Below the pieces are notes generated by a model. The model was not told the DNA's origin. It made no database searches and was given only the letters and a program-made list of their open reading frames with translations. Below, one piece after another: positions 49,666 through 61,087 of a DNA stretch of 64,000 bases; the stretch's first letter is position 1; every line of letters starts with the position of its first letter. The DNA lies in contig JBBHKE010001982.1 of the NCBI GenBank assembly GCA_037447655.1, positions 1-64,000 on the forward strand. The letters are read 5' to 3'. The position numbers were made by a program, and so were the translations under genes. This DNA is from Zygnema cylindricum (lineage: Eukaryota; Streptophyta; Zygnematophyceae; Zygnematales; Zygnemataceae).

Positions 49666-50065
49666 AGCCTTCCATCAGGCGTTCCCAGTAATTGTACGAT
49701 CACGTTTACCGGCAGTAAAATTTGTAACACCCTTCCATCAGGTCGTGCCAAGTGAAGCTAAAATTGCTGACTTGTTAGATTGCGATTGGTACCACGTAGG
49801 ATCCTGTTGAGCCGCCCAGGAATAATCATCATTTCGAAAAGGACAAAATCGTTACTAAGTATGTGTACGGATAGACGCCGATTAAAATATATTAGTAGCG
49901 TCACGCTAATATACAATCTCAACGTTCTTAGGGTTGTCGTCGTACCAGCGGCCACGAAAACCGTTGCAAAATTAAAGTTTGTACAAACTAGTAAATCAAC
50001 GCCCGTTACACGGGCAAGTACCCTGTCTAGTTTATCATGCCCGTACTACGGACGCACGGCAACGC
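49666..50065. mobile_element. Truncated element of the CCTTCCATCAGGCG family
   Basis: Starts GTAGCCTTCCATCAGGCG near 49666 and matches the complete element at 52061 onward for about 300 bp, including GATTGGTACCACGTAGGATC and the segment near 49880-49965. Its right side is replaced by the nested TA-flanked MITEs at 50068. Confidence 0.65.
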
Positions 50066-50067
50066 TA

Positions 50068-50549
50068 CACCGCGAATTGTTATAAATGTCAAATTTTAAA
50101 TAGTGTTGAAGAAAATGTAACGTAATTGATGCTAAATAAGTATTTGTTTTTTTTTTGTAATTTGTAATAATGTATTATAATTTCGGAATTATGCTACACC
50201 GCGCATCGTTATTAGTGTCAAAGTTTAAATAGTGTGTAAGTAAATATACCGTCATTGACGCTAATTAAGAATTTGAAAATTAAAAAAAAAAGGTTTATTC
50301 TAATTTCAGTGTTAACGCTAATTTGGAACAACAAAAATGGAAAATTTTCTGTACGATTATATACATTATTATATGTATCCGTACAAAATATAAAAAATCG
50401 TACACCGTAGTGAAATTTAAATATCCGTACATGTCAGACTTATTTACATGTCAGACCAATCCCGTTTTTTTAGCGCACGTTCCTATGCGAACGCGTCCGA
50501 TTTAATTCATTTTTTGTAAAATTTTCACTTGAAAAGGTACATTTATGTA
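50068..50549. mobile_element. Two nested TA-flanked MITEs running into an assembly gap
   Basis: The outer copy starts CACCGCGAATTG (50068, after TA). It matches the element 9130-9662 read backward until TCGGAATTATGC. There, at a TA, a second copy starts CACCGCGCATCG (50197) and continues with the same family sequence until the N run. The outer copy's continuation would be beyond the gap but is not recognised there. Confidence 0.75.
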
Positions 50550-50559
50550 NNNNNNNNNN
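50550..50559. other. Assembly gap of 10 N
   Basis: Ten unknown bases. They fall inside the inner nested MITE, where the matching element continues GTACGGTCTGACATC, while the sequence after the gap is unrelated. The true gap is therefore probably longer than 10 bases. Confidence 0.97.
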
Positions 50560-51015
50560 TGTAAGCCTGGTTTTTTTAAATTAATGTGGCAGTTTTAAGT
50601 TTGCTAGCCTGCCAGCGACTAGTTTCATCGCTAGATTCTTCTAGTGTACTTTTCGGGTATTGTGTTGAATGCTATTTCCGCGGCTGGTTTCCGTATGGTA
50701 TTTTTGCGGATGAAAACTTGATACCACATGTTGTTTTCCAACTCCACCGAAGATCTCTAAGCTAAAGTTTTTGTAGTGTTTTACGAAGTGAACACGTGTG
50801 GAATAGCATTGCCTTTCCACCTAGCTTTCACGCGTGTGGCAGGGCCGTAGACTTTCATGACGAGTCAATTCGTACAAGTGAAAATGCACAATCATATTGT
50901 TCTCACGTGGGTACACCTGGACATTAACTTTCGCTCGTGTGTACAGGCAACGAAGCATTTTGTGATGTTTTTGAAATCGAATCTCTAGAAGCCACCTCAA
51001 CCTTTTGTTGTACAC
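50560..51015. other. Spacer, nothing recognised
   Basis: AT-rich sequence right of the gap, without terminal repeats or coding frames of note. Confidence 0.5.
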
Positions 51016-51312
51016 CATAGTTCAAAAGTAGGCGTTTTTATGGTATGCCTTTGGTCGGCGCCTTTATCGTAAGTTGTGTTATGGGCTTTTCATGTGATCT
51101 TCTTAGATCGCTACTTTGATCAGCGACCGTCCGATCGTTTGAATTTTGACGGTGTAATTAAATTTTTTTGGTCCGAATGTTTTAATTGGTCTAATTTTTG
51201 GTCTGAATGTTTTAATTGGTCCGAATACAATATGGGTCTTAAGGTCATATTGTATGTTTTGCATACAGTAGGCATATTGTATGGGCCTACTTTCACCTAC
51301 TTTTGAACTACA
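51016..51312. mobile_element. hAT-type MITE, CATAGTTCAAAAGTAGG family, copy 2
   Basis: 297 bp, closely matching 43859-44160 in the same orientation. The right end reads TTGAACTACA, with the last two bases changed. Flanking 8-mers TTGTACAC (51008-51015) and TAGTACAC (51313-51320) agree at 7 of 8. Confidence 0.85.
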
Positions 51313-51320
51313 TAGTACAC

Positions 51321-52060
51321 CCTTTCATTTTCTCATAATGAAGCCTGTTCTCCATTAGGCGGTCCTAGTAGGCGGTCCTAGTATACATGCAGATATGTCT
51401 ATTTCTAGTGTTTTATGGCACGGCCTTCTATTATGTCGTGCCAGTAGACATCGTTTCTCAATTATGATTGGCGCCACGTAGGCTAATTTTCAGATTCTTA
51501 AAATCTAGAAATATTCTTCAAGCTGAAAATTTGTACATAATATTTGTACGAGCGGAGGTAGTTAATGATTCGTACGAAAATTTTGCGACCAGATTTTAAT
51601 TTCGAAATTGAAAATCAAAATTTTGAATCGGAATGCCAAATTGGCGCCGCAAACTTTTAAGGTCAGCGGATGTCAGAAGGAGCGTGCGAAGATATTTCGT
51701 TCGACCTTCATACACCGTGGCGGAAGGCACATGGCATGTATGACGTGTTCGATTCTCATTGCCTGTTCACGGTGGATTTTTTTTTACTTTTCACGTGTAC
51801 CAATGGTACGCGACCAGTCTGAAGAAACTCTCCTAGCCGAGGACAGTCTCTTCACACTAGACAAGGTGCGCGATTGCTTCGCGAATCTAAAAAAGTGAAA
51901 AATCCAACAGTCGATACGTACGCCTATAATATTGGAGCCATCTAGTAGACATGTTTCGCCATGTTTCGTTTGAAAAAAAAAATGGTACGAATCTGTATGA
52001 AATCGTACGGCATCCAGTAAACAACCCCACTTTTCCTGTAATGGAAGTTCACCCTAAGAG
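51321..52060. other. Spacer with a diverged relative of the CCTTCCATCAGGCG family
   Basis: TCTCCATTAGGCGGTCC near 51349, ATTGGCGCCACGTAGGCTAA near 51467 and CCTGTAATGGAAGTTCACC near 52035 echo, in order, parts of the neighbouring 52061-52859 element. A diverged member is likely. An open plus-strand frame at 51608-51898 shows no known domain. Confidence 0.4.
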
Positions 52061-52859
52061 TAACCTTCCATCAGGCGTTCCCAAGAATTGTACGGTCACG
52101 TTTACCAGCTGTAAAATTTGTAACACTTTTCTATCAGGTCGTGGCAGTAAAGCAAAAATTGCTTACGTGTTGGATTTCGATTGGTACCACGTAGGATCCT
52201 GTTGATCCGGCCAAGAATATTGAAAGTTTCGAAAAGTACAAAATCTTGACTGCGTATCTGTACGGGCGGACACTGATTAAAATATCTAGTAGCGTGACGC
52301 TAATGTACAACCTAAACGTTATTGTATTTGTCGTTGTACCAACGGCCACGAAAACCGAGGCGATGATATGTACTGTACTATACTTGATTTTGCACATTTA
52401 TAAAGGAGGCGTGACACGATGTCCTACAACTAAGTTTTTGTCTGTACTTGATTGTGCACATTTATAGCGGAGGCGTGACAGGATGTCCTACAAGATTTTG
52501 TCGTCGAACGGGGTGGCTTCGACTTCAAAAGGTACACGCCATTTGCCACATGTAAGTATATAACTTCACGTCCGTCGTGGACGACTCTAATTATATAAGT
52601 GGACCAATACACGCATTCAGTAAGCGCAAAGTGTCCTCCTGAGGACAGCCGGAGGAGACTCGCCAGGTACTGGATGGAAGGGGCGTTTGCGTCGAGAATT
52701 CAAAATCGGACGGTGGGAGTTTTTGCCAAAAAGTCTGGAGAATCTTAGCGAATTTCTTGTAAACATGTTTTGTAAAAAAATAAAATAAAACAGTACGGCT
52801 TAATACGGAAAGGTACTTTCTCCAGTAAACAACCCCACTTTTCGCCTGATGGAAGGTTA
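52061..52859. mobile_element. TIR element with CCTTCCATCAGGCG ends, non-coding
   Basis: Inverted ends TAACCTTCCATCAGGCG (52061) and CGCCTGATGGAAGGTTA (ending 52859). The 9-mers outside, CCCTAAGAG and CCCTGAATG, agree at 6 of 9, so a 9-bp Mutator-like duplication is possible but weak. Parts recur at 49666-50065 and, as a right end only, at about 58255-58335. Confidence 0.65.
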
Positions 52860-52869
52860 CCCTGAATGA

Positions 52870-53172
52870 CAACGTGCAAAATCATAGATGTCCCGTGCAC
52901 ATATTACGCACGGTATAAACTAACAAATACTATGTACGGTACGCATCAAACCATGATGAAAAGTAAATAAAATACGTACCTTACTTTGTACCCGTACAAT
53001 ATTTTTACACTTACGTACAGTGTCCGTCAATGTTCGTACATTTTAGGGTTACTTTAGGTGATTTTGTAGGGTTTCCAAGGTACATTGCCGTACGTTCATT
53101 TATATTTAAGTACGGCTGGCGTAGATATTCCGTACTATAAGGTTTTTAGGGTACACTTTCATACAATTTTGT
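52870..53172. other. Spacer rich in GTACG-type words; left flank of hAT copy 1
   Basis: Non-coding. The last 31 bp (AAGGTTTTTAGGGTACAC through CAATTTTG) are also found just left of hAT copy 2 at about 55216-55248. Confidence 0.6.
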
Positions 53173-54056
53173 AGTGTTGTGTATCGGTAAAAAAATTATC
53201 GCGATAACACCGATACCGATAGTTATCGATTATCGAACGGTCAGCGGTCCCGATATATTTGTACTTTCTGTACTTTGTGTCCGGAGTGCTTTCTGTCCGG
53301 TAAACTGAACGGTAAATTTACGATAAATGTACGGTTTTTTACTGGAAATGTACGGAATTTGACGAAAAAATACGTTGCACTTTGTAGTACTTTTTGGGCG
53401 GTTAAGTGAACATAAATTTTACGGAACGTACGGAATTGTACCAATAAACTGATTATCATGGAACGGTAAAAATACGGCAGACACAAAGTACAACGGATGC
53501 AAAATAACATTATGCGTGCCACCGGAATCGAACGGACGACATTCAATGAGAAAATACGATCGGACGGTCAGCGTGAGCGCCGACATCTCGGAATGGCTCT
53601 TTTGGCAGCTTTTGCCAAAAAAGCCGACGGATTGACACGTGGCAGGTTTCCAGTGGATCCTAAAAAATAAAGGGACAAAGCCACGGCGTCGGATGTGAAA
53701 GGTACATCGTTTTAATTGGAGCCGTACTAGAGCCGTACACATCTTATGCCAGCTACTGTACTTTCGGCTTGTACAAATGATCTGATTGGTAGGTACCTCA
53801 GGGGTTGTGAGTAGGGCGCGTCGGGGGAATAAGACGTACAGTTGAGTGTTTATGCCGTACATTTATCTGTACGGCTCGTACATTTATCGCCGAAAGTTAT
53901 CGTTATCGGAATTATCGCCGATAAGTAGCCGATATTATCGGCTACTTATCGGCGATAAGACCGATAGCGATGTATCGTACCAATATATCGATTATCGGGT
54001 CCCCGAAAAAAGGCCCATGTCGGTTATCGGCAAATCCTTACCGATACACAACACTA
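53173..54056. mobile_element. 884-bp non-autonomous hAT element, copy 1
   Basis: Ends are TAGTGTTGTGTATCGGTAA and TTACCGATACACAACACTA. Near each end there are many CGATA/TATCG words, as in other plant hAT elements. The left neighbour is CAATTTTG but the right neighbour is GAAAAACC, so no target duplication is left. A minus-strand frame of 147 codons (53419-53862) is also in copy 2, but resembles no transposase and is probably fortuitous. A hairpin TTTTGGCAGCTTTTGCCAAAA lies near 53608-53628. Confidence 0.88.
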
Positions 54057-55073
54057 GAAAAACCCTGAAGACGAACCCAAACAAAAAAAAAAGAAAAAAA
54101 AAATGCACCATTCGGCAGGGGACGTCACTGTCTACGGCGGACACTGACCGCCAAATATTATCCTGCGTCTCAGACAAGATACGCACAGCCTGGACGCTGG
54201 TGTGCGGAGAAAATTTTATTCGGAGTGCCCGGCGTTTACCTACAAAACAAATCCAGTGGATACCGTGATCACTTTCTCTCGCGGTACGGCCGTCAGCGTT
54301 TATTTCAAGGGAAATTTATTATTTTTCACCGTACACCAGCGGTCTCAGTAAATCCGTACATTCCTGGAGATCGGAATTTTAGCTGGTGCTAAAATACAGG
54401 TAGAGTGGTAGATGCTAAGGTTGGTGATACCGTACGGTACCTACTGTCCCTATCCTTTTTCTTGACAAAAGACTTGAGCAAGTTGGGGATGAACGCCTCG
54501 ATACGCTGTCCTCTCTGCGAAACCGCATTAGTTTGCTGTCAGAATAGGACCTTTCGTACTGAATCGATTTGACTTGGGAGGACCTCTTTAATGACAAACT
54601 TGGGGAGTCAGTCCCTTTAATATCCGATATGGTCCGTTGGCTAAAAAGCGGAAGTGCGGAATGGCTTTCTGCAGACTCGGGCTGTTCCCGCGACAGACAA
54701 AAACGGCAAGTTAATCGAATCCGACGGTGGATTCCACGAAAATGACGGTGCACATCCGTCGCGCGCCAATCGCTGCTATATTCTAAAAACTAAAATCTGC
54801 CAGTTGCTGTGGTCCTGCAGCCGCATTAAATGCACAGAATCTGGCATTATCTGCATGAGATAACAGCTGACACGCTGCAGCGAAGGCCGCCTGCACAGCG
54901 CTGCGATATATTGGCGATTTCTGACTAGTTCTGGACCGTCCTGGACGGTTTTCTGCCACGTAGGATGATGTTGAACAGCATATAACTGCACAAAACAGCA
55001 TAGAACCGTCTGAAACATCGATAAAAAAAGGGAATTGCTAATCGCAGAGAACGATTTTTGCTGCGCGCAGGTA
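54057..55073. other. Segment between the two hAT copies; no gene recognised
   Basis: Mixed composition with an A-rich stretch near 54085-54105. Short frames are present on both strands without recognisable domains. It separates the two hAT copies and ends at a truncated MITE. Confidence 0.45.
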
Positions 55074-55213
55074 CACCGCGCATCGTTATTAGTGTCAACG
55101 ACACTAATTTGGGTTCTTAAAATTTTGATTTTTTTCCTCAAATAGGATACATGATTTTAATTTTTCCTTGACGTTAATTAAGGTACCGTACAAAATAGCG
55201 TAAAGGACGAATT
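55074..55213. mobile_element. Truncated TA-flanked MITE
   Basis: Starts CACCGCGCATCGTTATTAG after TA at 55072-55073 and matches the first about 140 bp of the 9130-9662 element in the same orientation, to GTACAAAATAGCGTAAA. It is then cut off by the left flank of hAT copy 2. Confidence 0.8.
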
Positions 55214-55248
55214 ACAAGGTTTTTAGGGTACACTTTCATACAATTTTG

Positions 55249-56132
55249 TAGTGTTGTGTATCGGTAAAAAAATTATCGCGATAACACCGATACCGATAGT
55301 TATCGATTATCGAACGGTCAGCGGTCCCGATATATTTGTACTTTCTGTACTTTGTGTCCGGAGTGCTTTCTGTCCGGTAAACTGAACGGTAAATTTACGA
55401 TAAATGTACGGTTTTTTACTGGAAATGTACGGAATTTGACGAAAAAATACGTTGCACTTTGTAGTACTTTTTGGGCGGTTAAGTGAACATAAATTTTACG
55501 GAACGTACGGAATTGTACCAATAAACTGATTATCATGGAACGGTAAAAATACGGCAGACACAAAGTACAACGGATGCAAAATAACATTATGCGTGCCACC
55601 GGAATCGAACGGACGACATTCAATGAGAAAATACGATCGGACGGTCAGCGTGAGCGCCGACATCTCGGAATGGCTCTTTTGGCAGCTTTTGCCAAAAAAG
55701 CCGACGGATTGACACGTGGCAGGTTTCCAGTGGATCCTAAAAAATAAAGGGACAAAGCCACGGCGTCGGATGTGAAAGGTACATCGTTTTAATTGGAGCC
55801 GTACTAGAGCCGTACACATCTTATGCCAGCTACTGTACTTTCGGCTTGTACAAATGATCTGATTGGTAGGTACCTCAGGGGTTGTGAGTAGGGCGCGTCG
55901 GGGGAATAAGACGTACAGTTGAGTGTTCATGCCGTACATTTATCTGTACGGCTTGTACAGTTATCGCCGATAGTTATTGTTATCTGCATTATCGCCAATA
56001 ATAGCCGATATTATCGGCTACTTATCGGCGATAAGACCGATAGCGATATATCGTACCAATATATCGATTATCGGGTCCCTGAAAAAAGGCCCATATCGGT
56101 TATCGGCAAATCCTTACCGATACACAACACTA
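55249..56132. mobile_element. 884-bp non-autonomous hAT element, copy 2, with 8-bp target duplication
   Basis: Same ends as copy 1. A perfect 8-bp duplication CAATTTTG is at 55241-55248 and 56133-56140, which marks the original insertion. The left about 700 bp are almost identical to copy 1, while the last about 200 bp carry around ten differences. Confidence 0.92.
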
Positions 56133-56335
56133 CAATTTTGTACATTTCTGTTAAACTTCCGTACATTTTAAGATTTTGAAGGATTTTCTAAGATTACGCT
56201 TTTCGTACGTTTTTGTACATTGCCGTACAGCGAAATTTACACGAATTTTACGAAAAGTATTAAAAAGACGAATACTACGTAGTTTTCGTAGAAAAGTTGA
56301 AATCCGTACGAATTGGATATCAACGTGCAAAATGT

Positions 56336-57763
56336 TTGTCCGTAGTTGCAAAATAAGGTATTATACTATTATATTAAATATTATAAGCCTACTAAAATAG
56401 GTTAAGTACACCGTGAATCGTTATTAGCCTTATGTACGCTATATCGGCACCCCAAAATTTTGTCATTGATACCTTAAATAAAATAAAGTACACTATTTAA
56501 GAACGTGGACCATAATCTGCCACGTCTCCTGGCACTAAATTAGAATGAATGACGCTAATTTTTTCTTTACACTAATAATTTCTATACGCTAATAACGATT
56601 CAAGGTGTACTTAAGTACTTAAGTTTGTGTTTTACAGGTGGAAATCGTATTTTATTAACCCACTTGTTTCAAATTGCAAACGGAAAGGTAGGGTTCTTAC
56701 ATTCCGATTGGCGGTCTCGGAATGAAAATCAGACAGGTGTGCACGGAGAGAAGCTGGTCCAACTGGCGGAAAAAGCATTAACTCTAAAAGTGTTACACGG
56801 TGTAATGTATTGCTAATACAAAAGTAGAGAACATATAATGATACAAATTATTGGAATATCATACAGAATTTTCGTACAAATCCTTGGGAAGACCATATAT
56901 AGTGAAGGTACTAACCCTTGGGATCACATTATGTGATCACAAGATCGTCTGGACGGTTCCCTTACCCAGGCATGTCCGCTCTGATGTCGAGACAATTTCT
57001 TCGAATAAGACAAAATATAATAATCCACACAATCCACACTTGTTATCCACACCTACGTTGTTTGGAAACAGGGTTGGGATAAAATTCCCTTACTGACTTC
57101 CTTCGTATGCCATAATTAATACTAAAACTCTTTAGTTGTTTCTCTTCCATTAACTTTTGAAACTCTCAATCACTACAGGGAAATTATTGGGGCATATATA
57201 CACATACTTCACATACAATAAATTTATCAAAACGTGCACGATGTCATCCGTACAGGGAGAGACTTTTCAGTCGCCCATTAGTAAGATTCGTTAACCGACA
57301 TGTCACCAACACCACAAACATGCCCTGTTAAACCAATGTTTCCCAAATGTTTCCCACTAGGTTTCACAGCGCCTCTTTGAAACATTGCACTTTAAGTCAA
57401 AAGGTTTAGTGTTGAACTTTCATATTCACATCCACATCTTCAGCTCGACAAATATGATGGTCAAGAATGTGACGTTATGACACCGAAAGACGCTATGATC
57501 ACCATGCTCTGCAAGTGGAGCAATGCTAGTTTTTTGTTAGGGAAAACCCACAAGGCTACAAACTCCCTAGCTATTCCGCAAACCGAAGCAAATGAATTAC
57601 GCTTGTTTATGGGTTATATGATTTCTATGAATTCTAATTCAGTTCTGAAAAACATGGTGGCTTTTTGAACCGTTTGATGTCATAGACATAAGAAAACAAC
57701 AATTAGTACCACTGGTGCTATTTTATGCCCAAGGGGCAAAATTTTGGCACACCAACTCAGTGT
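56336..57763. repeat. Tandem large duplication, left copy (about 1.43 kb)
   Basis: Matches 58343-59853 from TGCAAAATGTTTGTCC to ACACCAACTCAGTGT, offset about 2.0 to 2.1 kb. It contains a small TA-flanked MITE (56409-56607). A plus-strand frame reads VMTPKDAMITMLCKWSNASF, also present in the other copy; I do not recognise it. The copies differ by an indel of about 70 bp near 57607. Confidence 0.88.
56409..56607. mobile_element. 199-bp TA-flanked MITE
   Basis: Starts CACCGTGAATCGTTATTAGC and ends GCTAATAACGATTCAAGGTG; TA on both sides, within a wider TTAAGTA / TACTTAA symmetry. Confidence 0.85.
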
Positions 57764-58342
57764 AGGGATATTGAGAACACGACAACGTGGCGTGATGTTA
57801 CGAGATCGCACGCGCCAAAATTAAAAGTGTGATACTGTACGTTACTGTACCGGTATTGATATCGCGACACATCGTACGTCACGCCAACACTGATATAACA
57901 GTAGTGTACGGATATTGACAACATGACAACTCGGCGTGATGTACGGTATCGCACGCGAAAATTTTAACGTACGATACTGTACGTTACTCAACCGGTATTG
58001 ATAACACGACATTTTGGCGTGTCGTCGATTTTGTCTGGACTTTTATCATACCACTACAACCACGTGAAATACAACAAATAAGATTGTACCACGTGTCTTT
58101 TTCCTTTGTCACCAGAGACGCCAATCCTAACTCAAAACACTCAACGGCTCAAGATCTTACTCAAAAAATATCGACGGTCAATTTTCGTTGTCACCAGAGA
58201 CGAAGGCGACTACAATGCTTTTCCCTTTTAGAAAAAGGGCAAAGCAAAAAAAAAAAAACAGTACGGATTAATACGGAAATGTACTTTCTCCATTAAACAA
58301 CCCCACTTTTCGCCTGATGGAAGGTTACCCTGAATGACAACT
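57764..58342. repeat. Spacer between the duplicated blocks, with a 142-bp doublet
   Basis: TGTAGGGATATTGAGAACA at 57761 and TGTACGGATATTGACAACA at 57903 begin two diverged copies of a unit of about 142 bp; each contains CGGTATTGATA near its end. The final about 85 bp (near 58255-58340) match the right end of the 52061-52859 element and its flank, including CGCCTGATGGAAGGTTACC. Confidence 0.7.
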
Positions 58343-59853
58343 TGCAAAATGTTTGTCCTTAGTTCCAAAATAAGGTATTATACTATTATATTAAATATTA
58401 TAAGCCTACTAAAATAGGTTAAGTACACCGTGAATCGTTTTTAGCCTTATGTACGCTATATCGGCACCCCAAAATTTCGACATTGATACCTTAAATAAAA
58501 TAAAGTACACTATTTAAGAACGTGGACCATAATCTGCCACGTCTCCTGGCACTAAATTAGAATGAATGACGCTAATTTTTTCTTTACACTAATAATTTCT
58601 ATACGCTAATAACGATTCAAGGTGTACTTAAGTACTTAAGTTTGTGTTTTACGCGTGGAAATCATATTTTATTAATCCACTTGTTGCAAAATGCAAACGG
58701 AAAGGTAGGGTTCTTAGTTTCTTACATTCCGATTGGCGGTCTCGGATCGAAAATCAGACAGGTGTGCACGGAGAGAAGCTGATCCAACTGGCAAAAAAGC
58801 ATTAACTCTAAAAGTGTTACACGGTGTAATGTATTGCTAATACAAAAGTAGAGAACATATAATGATACAAATTATTGGAATATCATACATAATTATCGTA
58901 CAATCCTTGGGAAGACCATATATAGTGAAGGTACAAATCCTTGGGATCACATTATGTGATCATAAGATCGTCTGGACGGTTCCCTTACCCAGGCATGTCC
59001 GCTCTGATGTCGAGACAATTTCTTCGAATAAGACAAAATATCATAATCCACACAATCCACACTTGTTATCCACACCTACGTTGTTTGGAAACAGGGTTGG
59101 GATAAAATTCCCTTACTGACTTCCTTCGTATGCCATAATTAATACTAAAACTCTTTAGTTGTTTCTCTTCCATTAAATTTTGAAACTCTCAATCACTACA
59201 GGGAAATTATTGGGGCATATATACACATACTTCACATACAATAAATTTATCAAAACGTGCACGATGTCATCCGTACAGGGAGAGACTTTTGAGTCGCCCA
59301 CTAGTAAGATTCGTTAACCGACATGTCACCAACACCACAAACATGCCCTGTTAAACCAATGTTTCCCAAATGTTTCCCACTAGGTTTCACAGCGCCTCTT
59401 TGAAACATTGCACTTTAAGTGAAAAGGTTAAGTGTTGAACTTTCATATTCACATCCACATCTACAGCTCGACAAATATGAAGGTCAAGAATGTGACGTTA
59501 TGACACCGAAAGACGCTATGATCACCATGCTCTGCAAGTGGAGCAATGCTAGTTTTTTGTTAGGGAAAACCCACAAGGCTACAAACTCCCTAGCTATTCC
59601 GCAAACCGAAGCAAATTAATTATGCATGTCACAACTCGGCATTGGTTTTGCTCAGATTCACTATGAGTCATTACTTAATGAAACGAGTTTTTAGTATATG
59701 GGTTATATGATTTCTATGAATTCTAATTCAGTTCTGAATGACATGGTGGCTTTTTGAACCGTTTGACGTCATAGACATAAGAAAACAACAATTAGCACCA
59801 CTGGTACTATTTTATGCCCAAGGGGCAAAAATTTAGGCACACCAACTCAGTGT
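58343..59853. repeat. Tandem large duplication, right copy (about 1.51 kb)
   Basis: Partner of 56336-57763. It has about 70 additional bases near 59617-59696 and scattered differences. It includes its own copy of the small MITE at 58426-58624. Confidence 0.88.
58426..58624. mobile_element. 199-bp TA-flanked MITE, duplicated copy
   Basis: Same position inside the duplicated block as 56409-56607, so it was copied with the block. TA at 58424-58425 and 58625-58626. Confidence 0.85.
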
Positions 59854-61087
59854 CGTCACATGCAATAATAACAAGACGCGGTGCTCTGCCAAAAACTCTT
59901 AAAAAAGTATATATCCATACCTATATTGCTAAGGCTCTAATCTATGCATCCATCCAGCAAATTAGGTTATGGCACATTTACTTGAAGTTTTTCACTAGCA
60001 GGCAATAACTATGGTGGACAATGATTAGAATATGGGAGAAAAGTGGCTTTCATCACTTGGTCTCGAATCAGTAATATACCAATCCATCAAATCTAGCATG
60101 TCAATCTAACCAATTAACATTATTCCATGCCAAACCTGTTTTCCTTACTAGCAGAATAAGCTTTCTTTTCATATCTTCAAGCATGTTATCCCATCATCAC
60201 AGAAAAGGTCTTCAGACACCAGTCACAATTTGACTAAAGGTGAAATTTATATAATATAAACAGCATGAAGACTCCCTGTCTCCACTAGCAACGAGCAATT
60301 AGTCTACTTCTTTGATTCACTAGCCTGAATACAGATCCAAGACTGAACTATGAATTACAACTTCAATTCTTAGTCTTCATTTCAGCTCTCAAAACATAGT
60401 GCTGGACAACCGAAGTAAACGCGGAGATAAATCTATAGTAGAAATTAAAAGTAAGTAAGGACGAAGAGTCCAATCAAAAGGAAACAAAAGGGAACAAAAA
60501 GGAAAGTACATTCTACTTATCTTTCTCTAACACAGCCCTGTTCCTCCTAAACGCAGTCGACTGCAAGGGCTACTTCACAAAGTAAACAACACGATTCATT
60601 AATTTGACACCCTCATTGATTTGTCAGCTTACCATACTTAACCTCAAAAAGGTACACAACGGATCCTGGATGGGACCACATACGACTACAAATGCATAAA
60701 ACAGCTTTACAAAAGACAACTCATCTCGCATCCGCTGATTCTATGTGCACCTGCCTACGCCTCCCAGCCAATCACGTTATCCTTCTTAAAAAAAAAAAAA
60801 ACATTACCCTGGTGAGAACAACAGTACTCAATACTAAAAAGACCAACCTCCGTATATCCATTTCGAGAAAAACATTACCCCGGTGAAATCAACTGTACTC
60901 AATACTAGGAAGAGCAACCTTAATGCATTCCTCTCGCAAAAACATTAACCCGGCAAGGACAGCCACACTCAAAACTAACAAAACCAACCTCGACCTCATT
61001 ATATCGTCGCCTTTCAACCGCCCCATAAACGAGATTTGTTTGTGTCTTGGAAGTAAGTAAAAACAAAAAAACATACAGAGACTCTGG
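59854..61087. other. Spacer and probable 3' flank of the PPR gene
   Basis: No coding sequence recognised. Near 60800-60960 a phrase of about 60-70 bp (AAAAACATTACCC, then CCTC or CCTT after a few dozen bases) recurs about three times imperfectly. The stretch next to 61088 would contain the PPR gene's 3' UTR. Confidence 0.5.

Noticed and set aside
53419-53862. 147-codon minus-strand frame conserved in both hAT copies as a gene
   Set aside because: The copies arose by duplication, so conservation is uninformative, and the translation resembles neither a transposase nor any other family I know.
54415-54660. Ribosomal RNA fragment
   Set aside because: Phrases such as GAACGCCTC and GACCTTTCGTACTGAA faintly recall large-subunit rRNA, but the flanking sequence does not match conserved rRNA blocks.
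57477-57668. Frame with VMTPKDAMITMLCKWSNASF as a protein-coding gene
   Set aside because: It is present in both duplicated blocks but is interrupted in different places, lacks a start context, and matches no known family.
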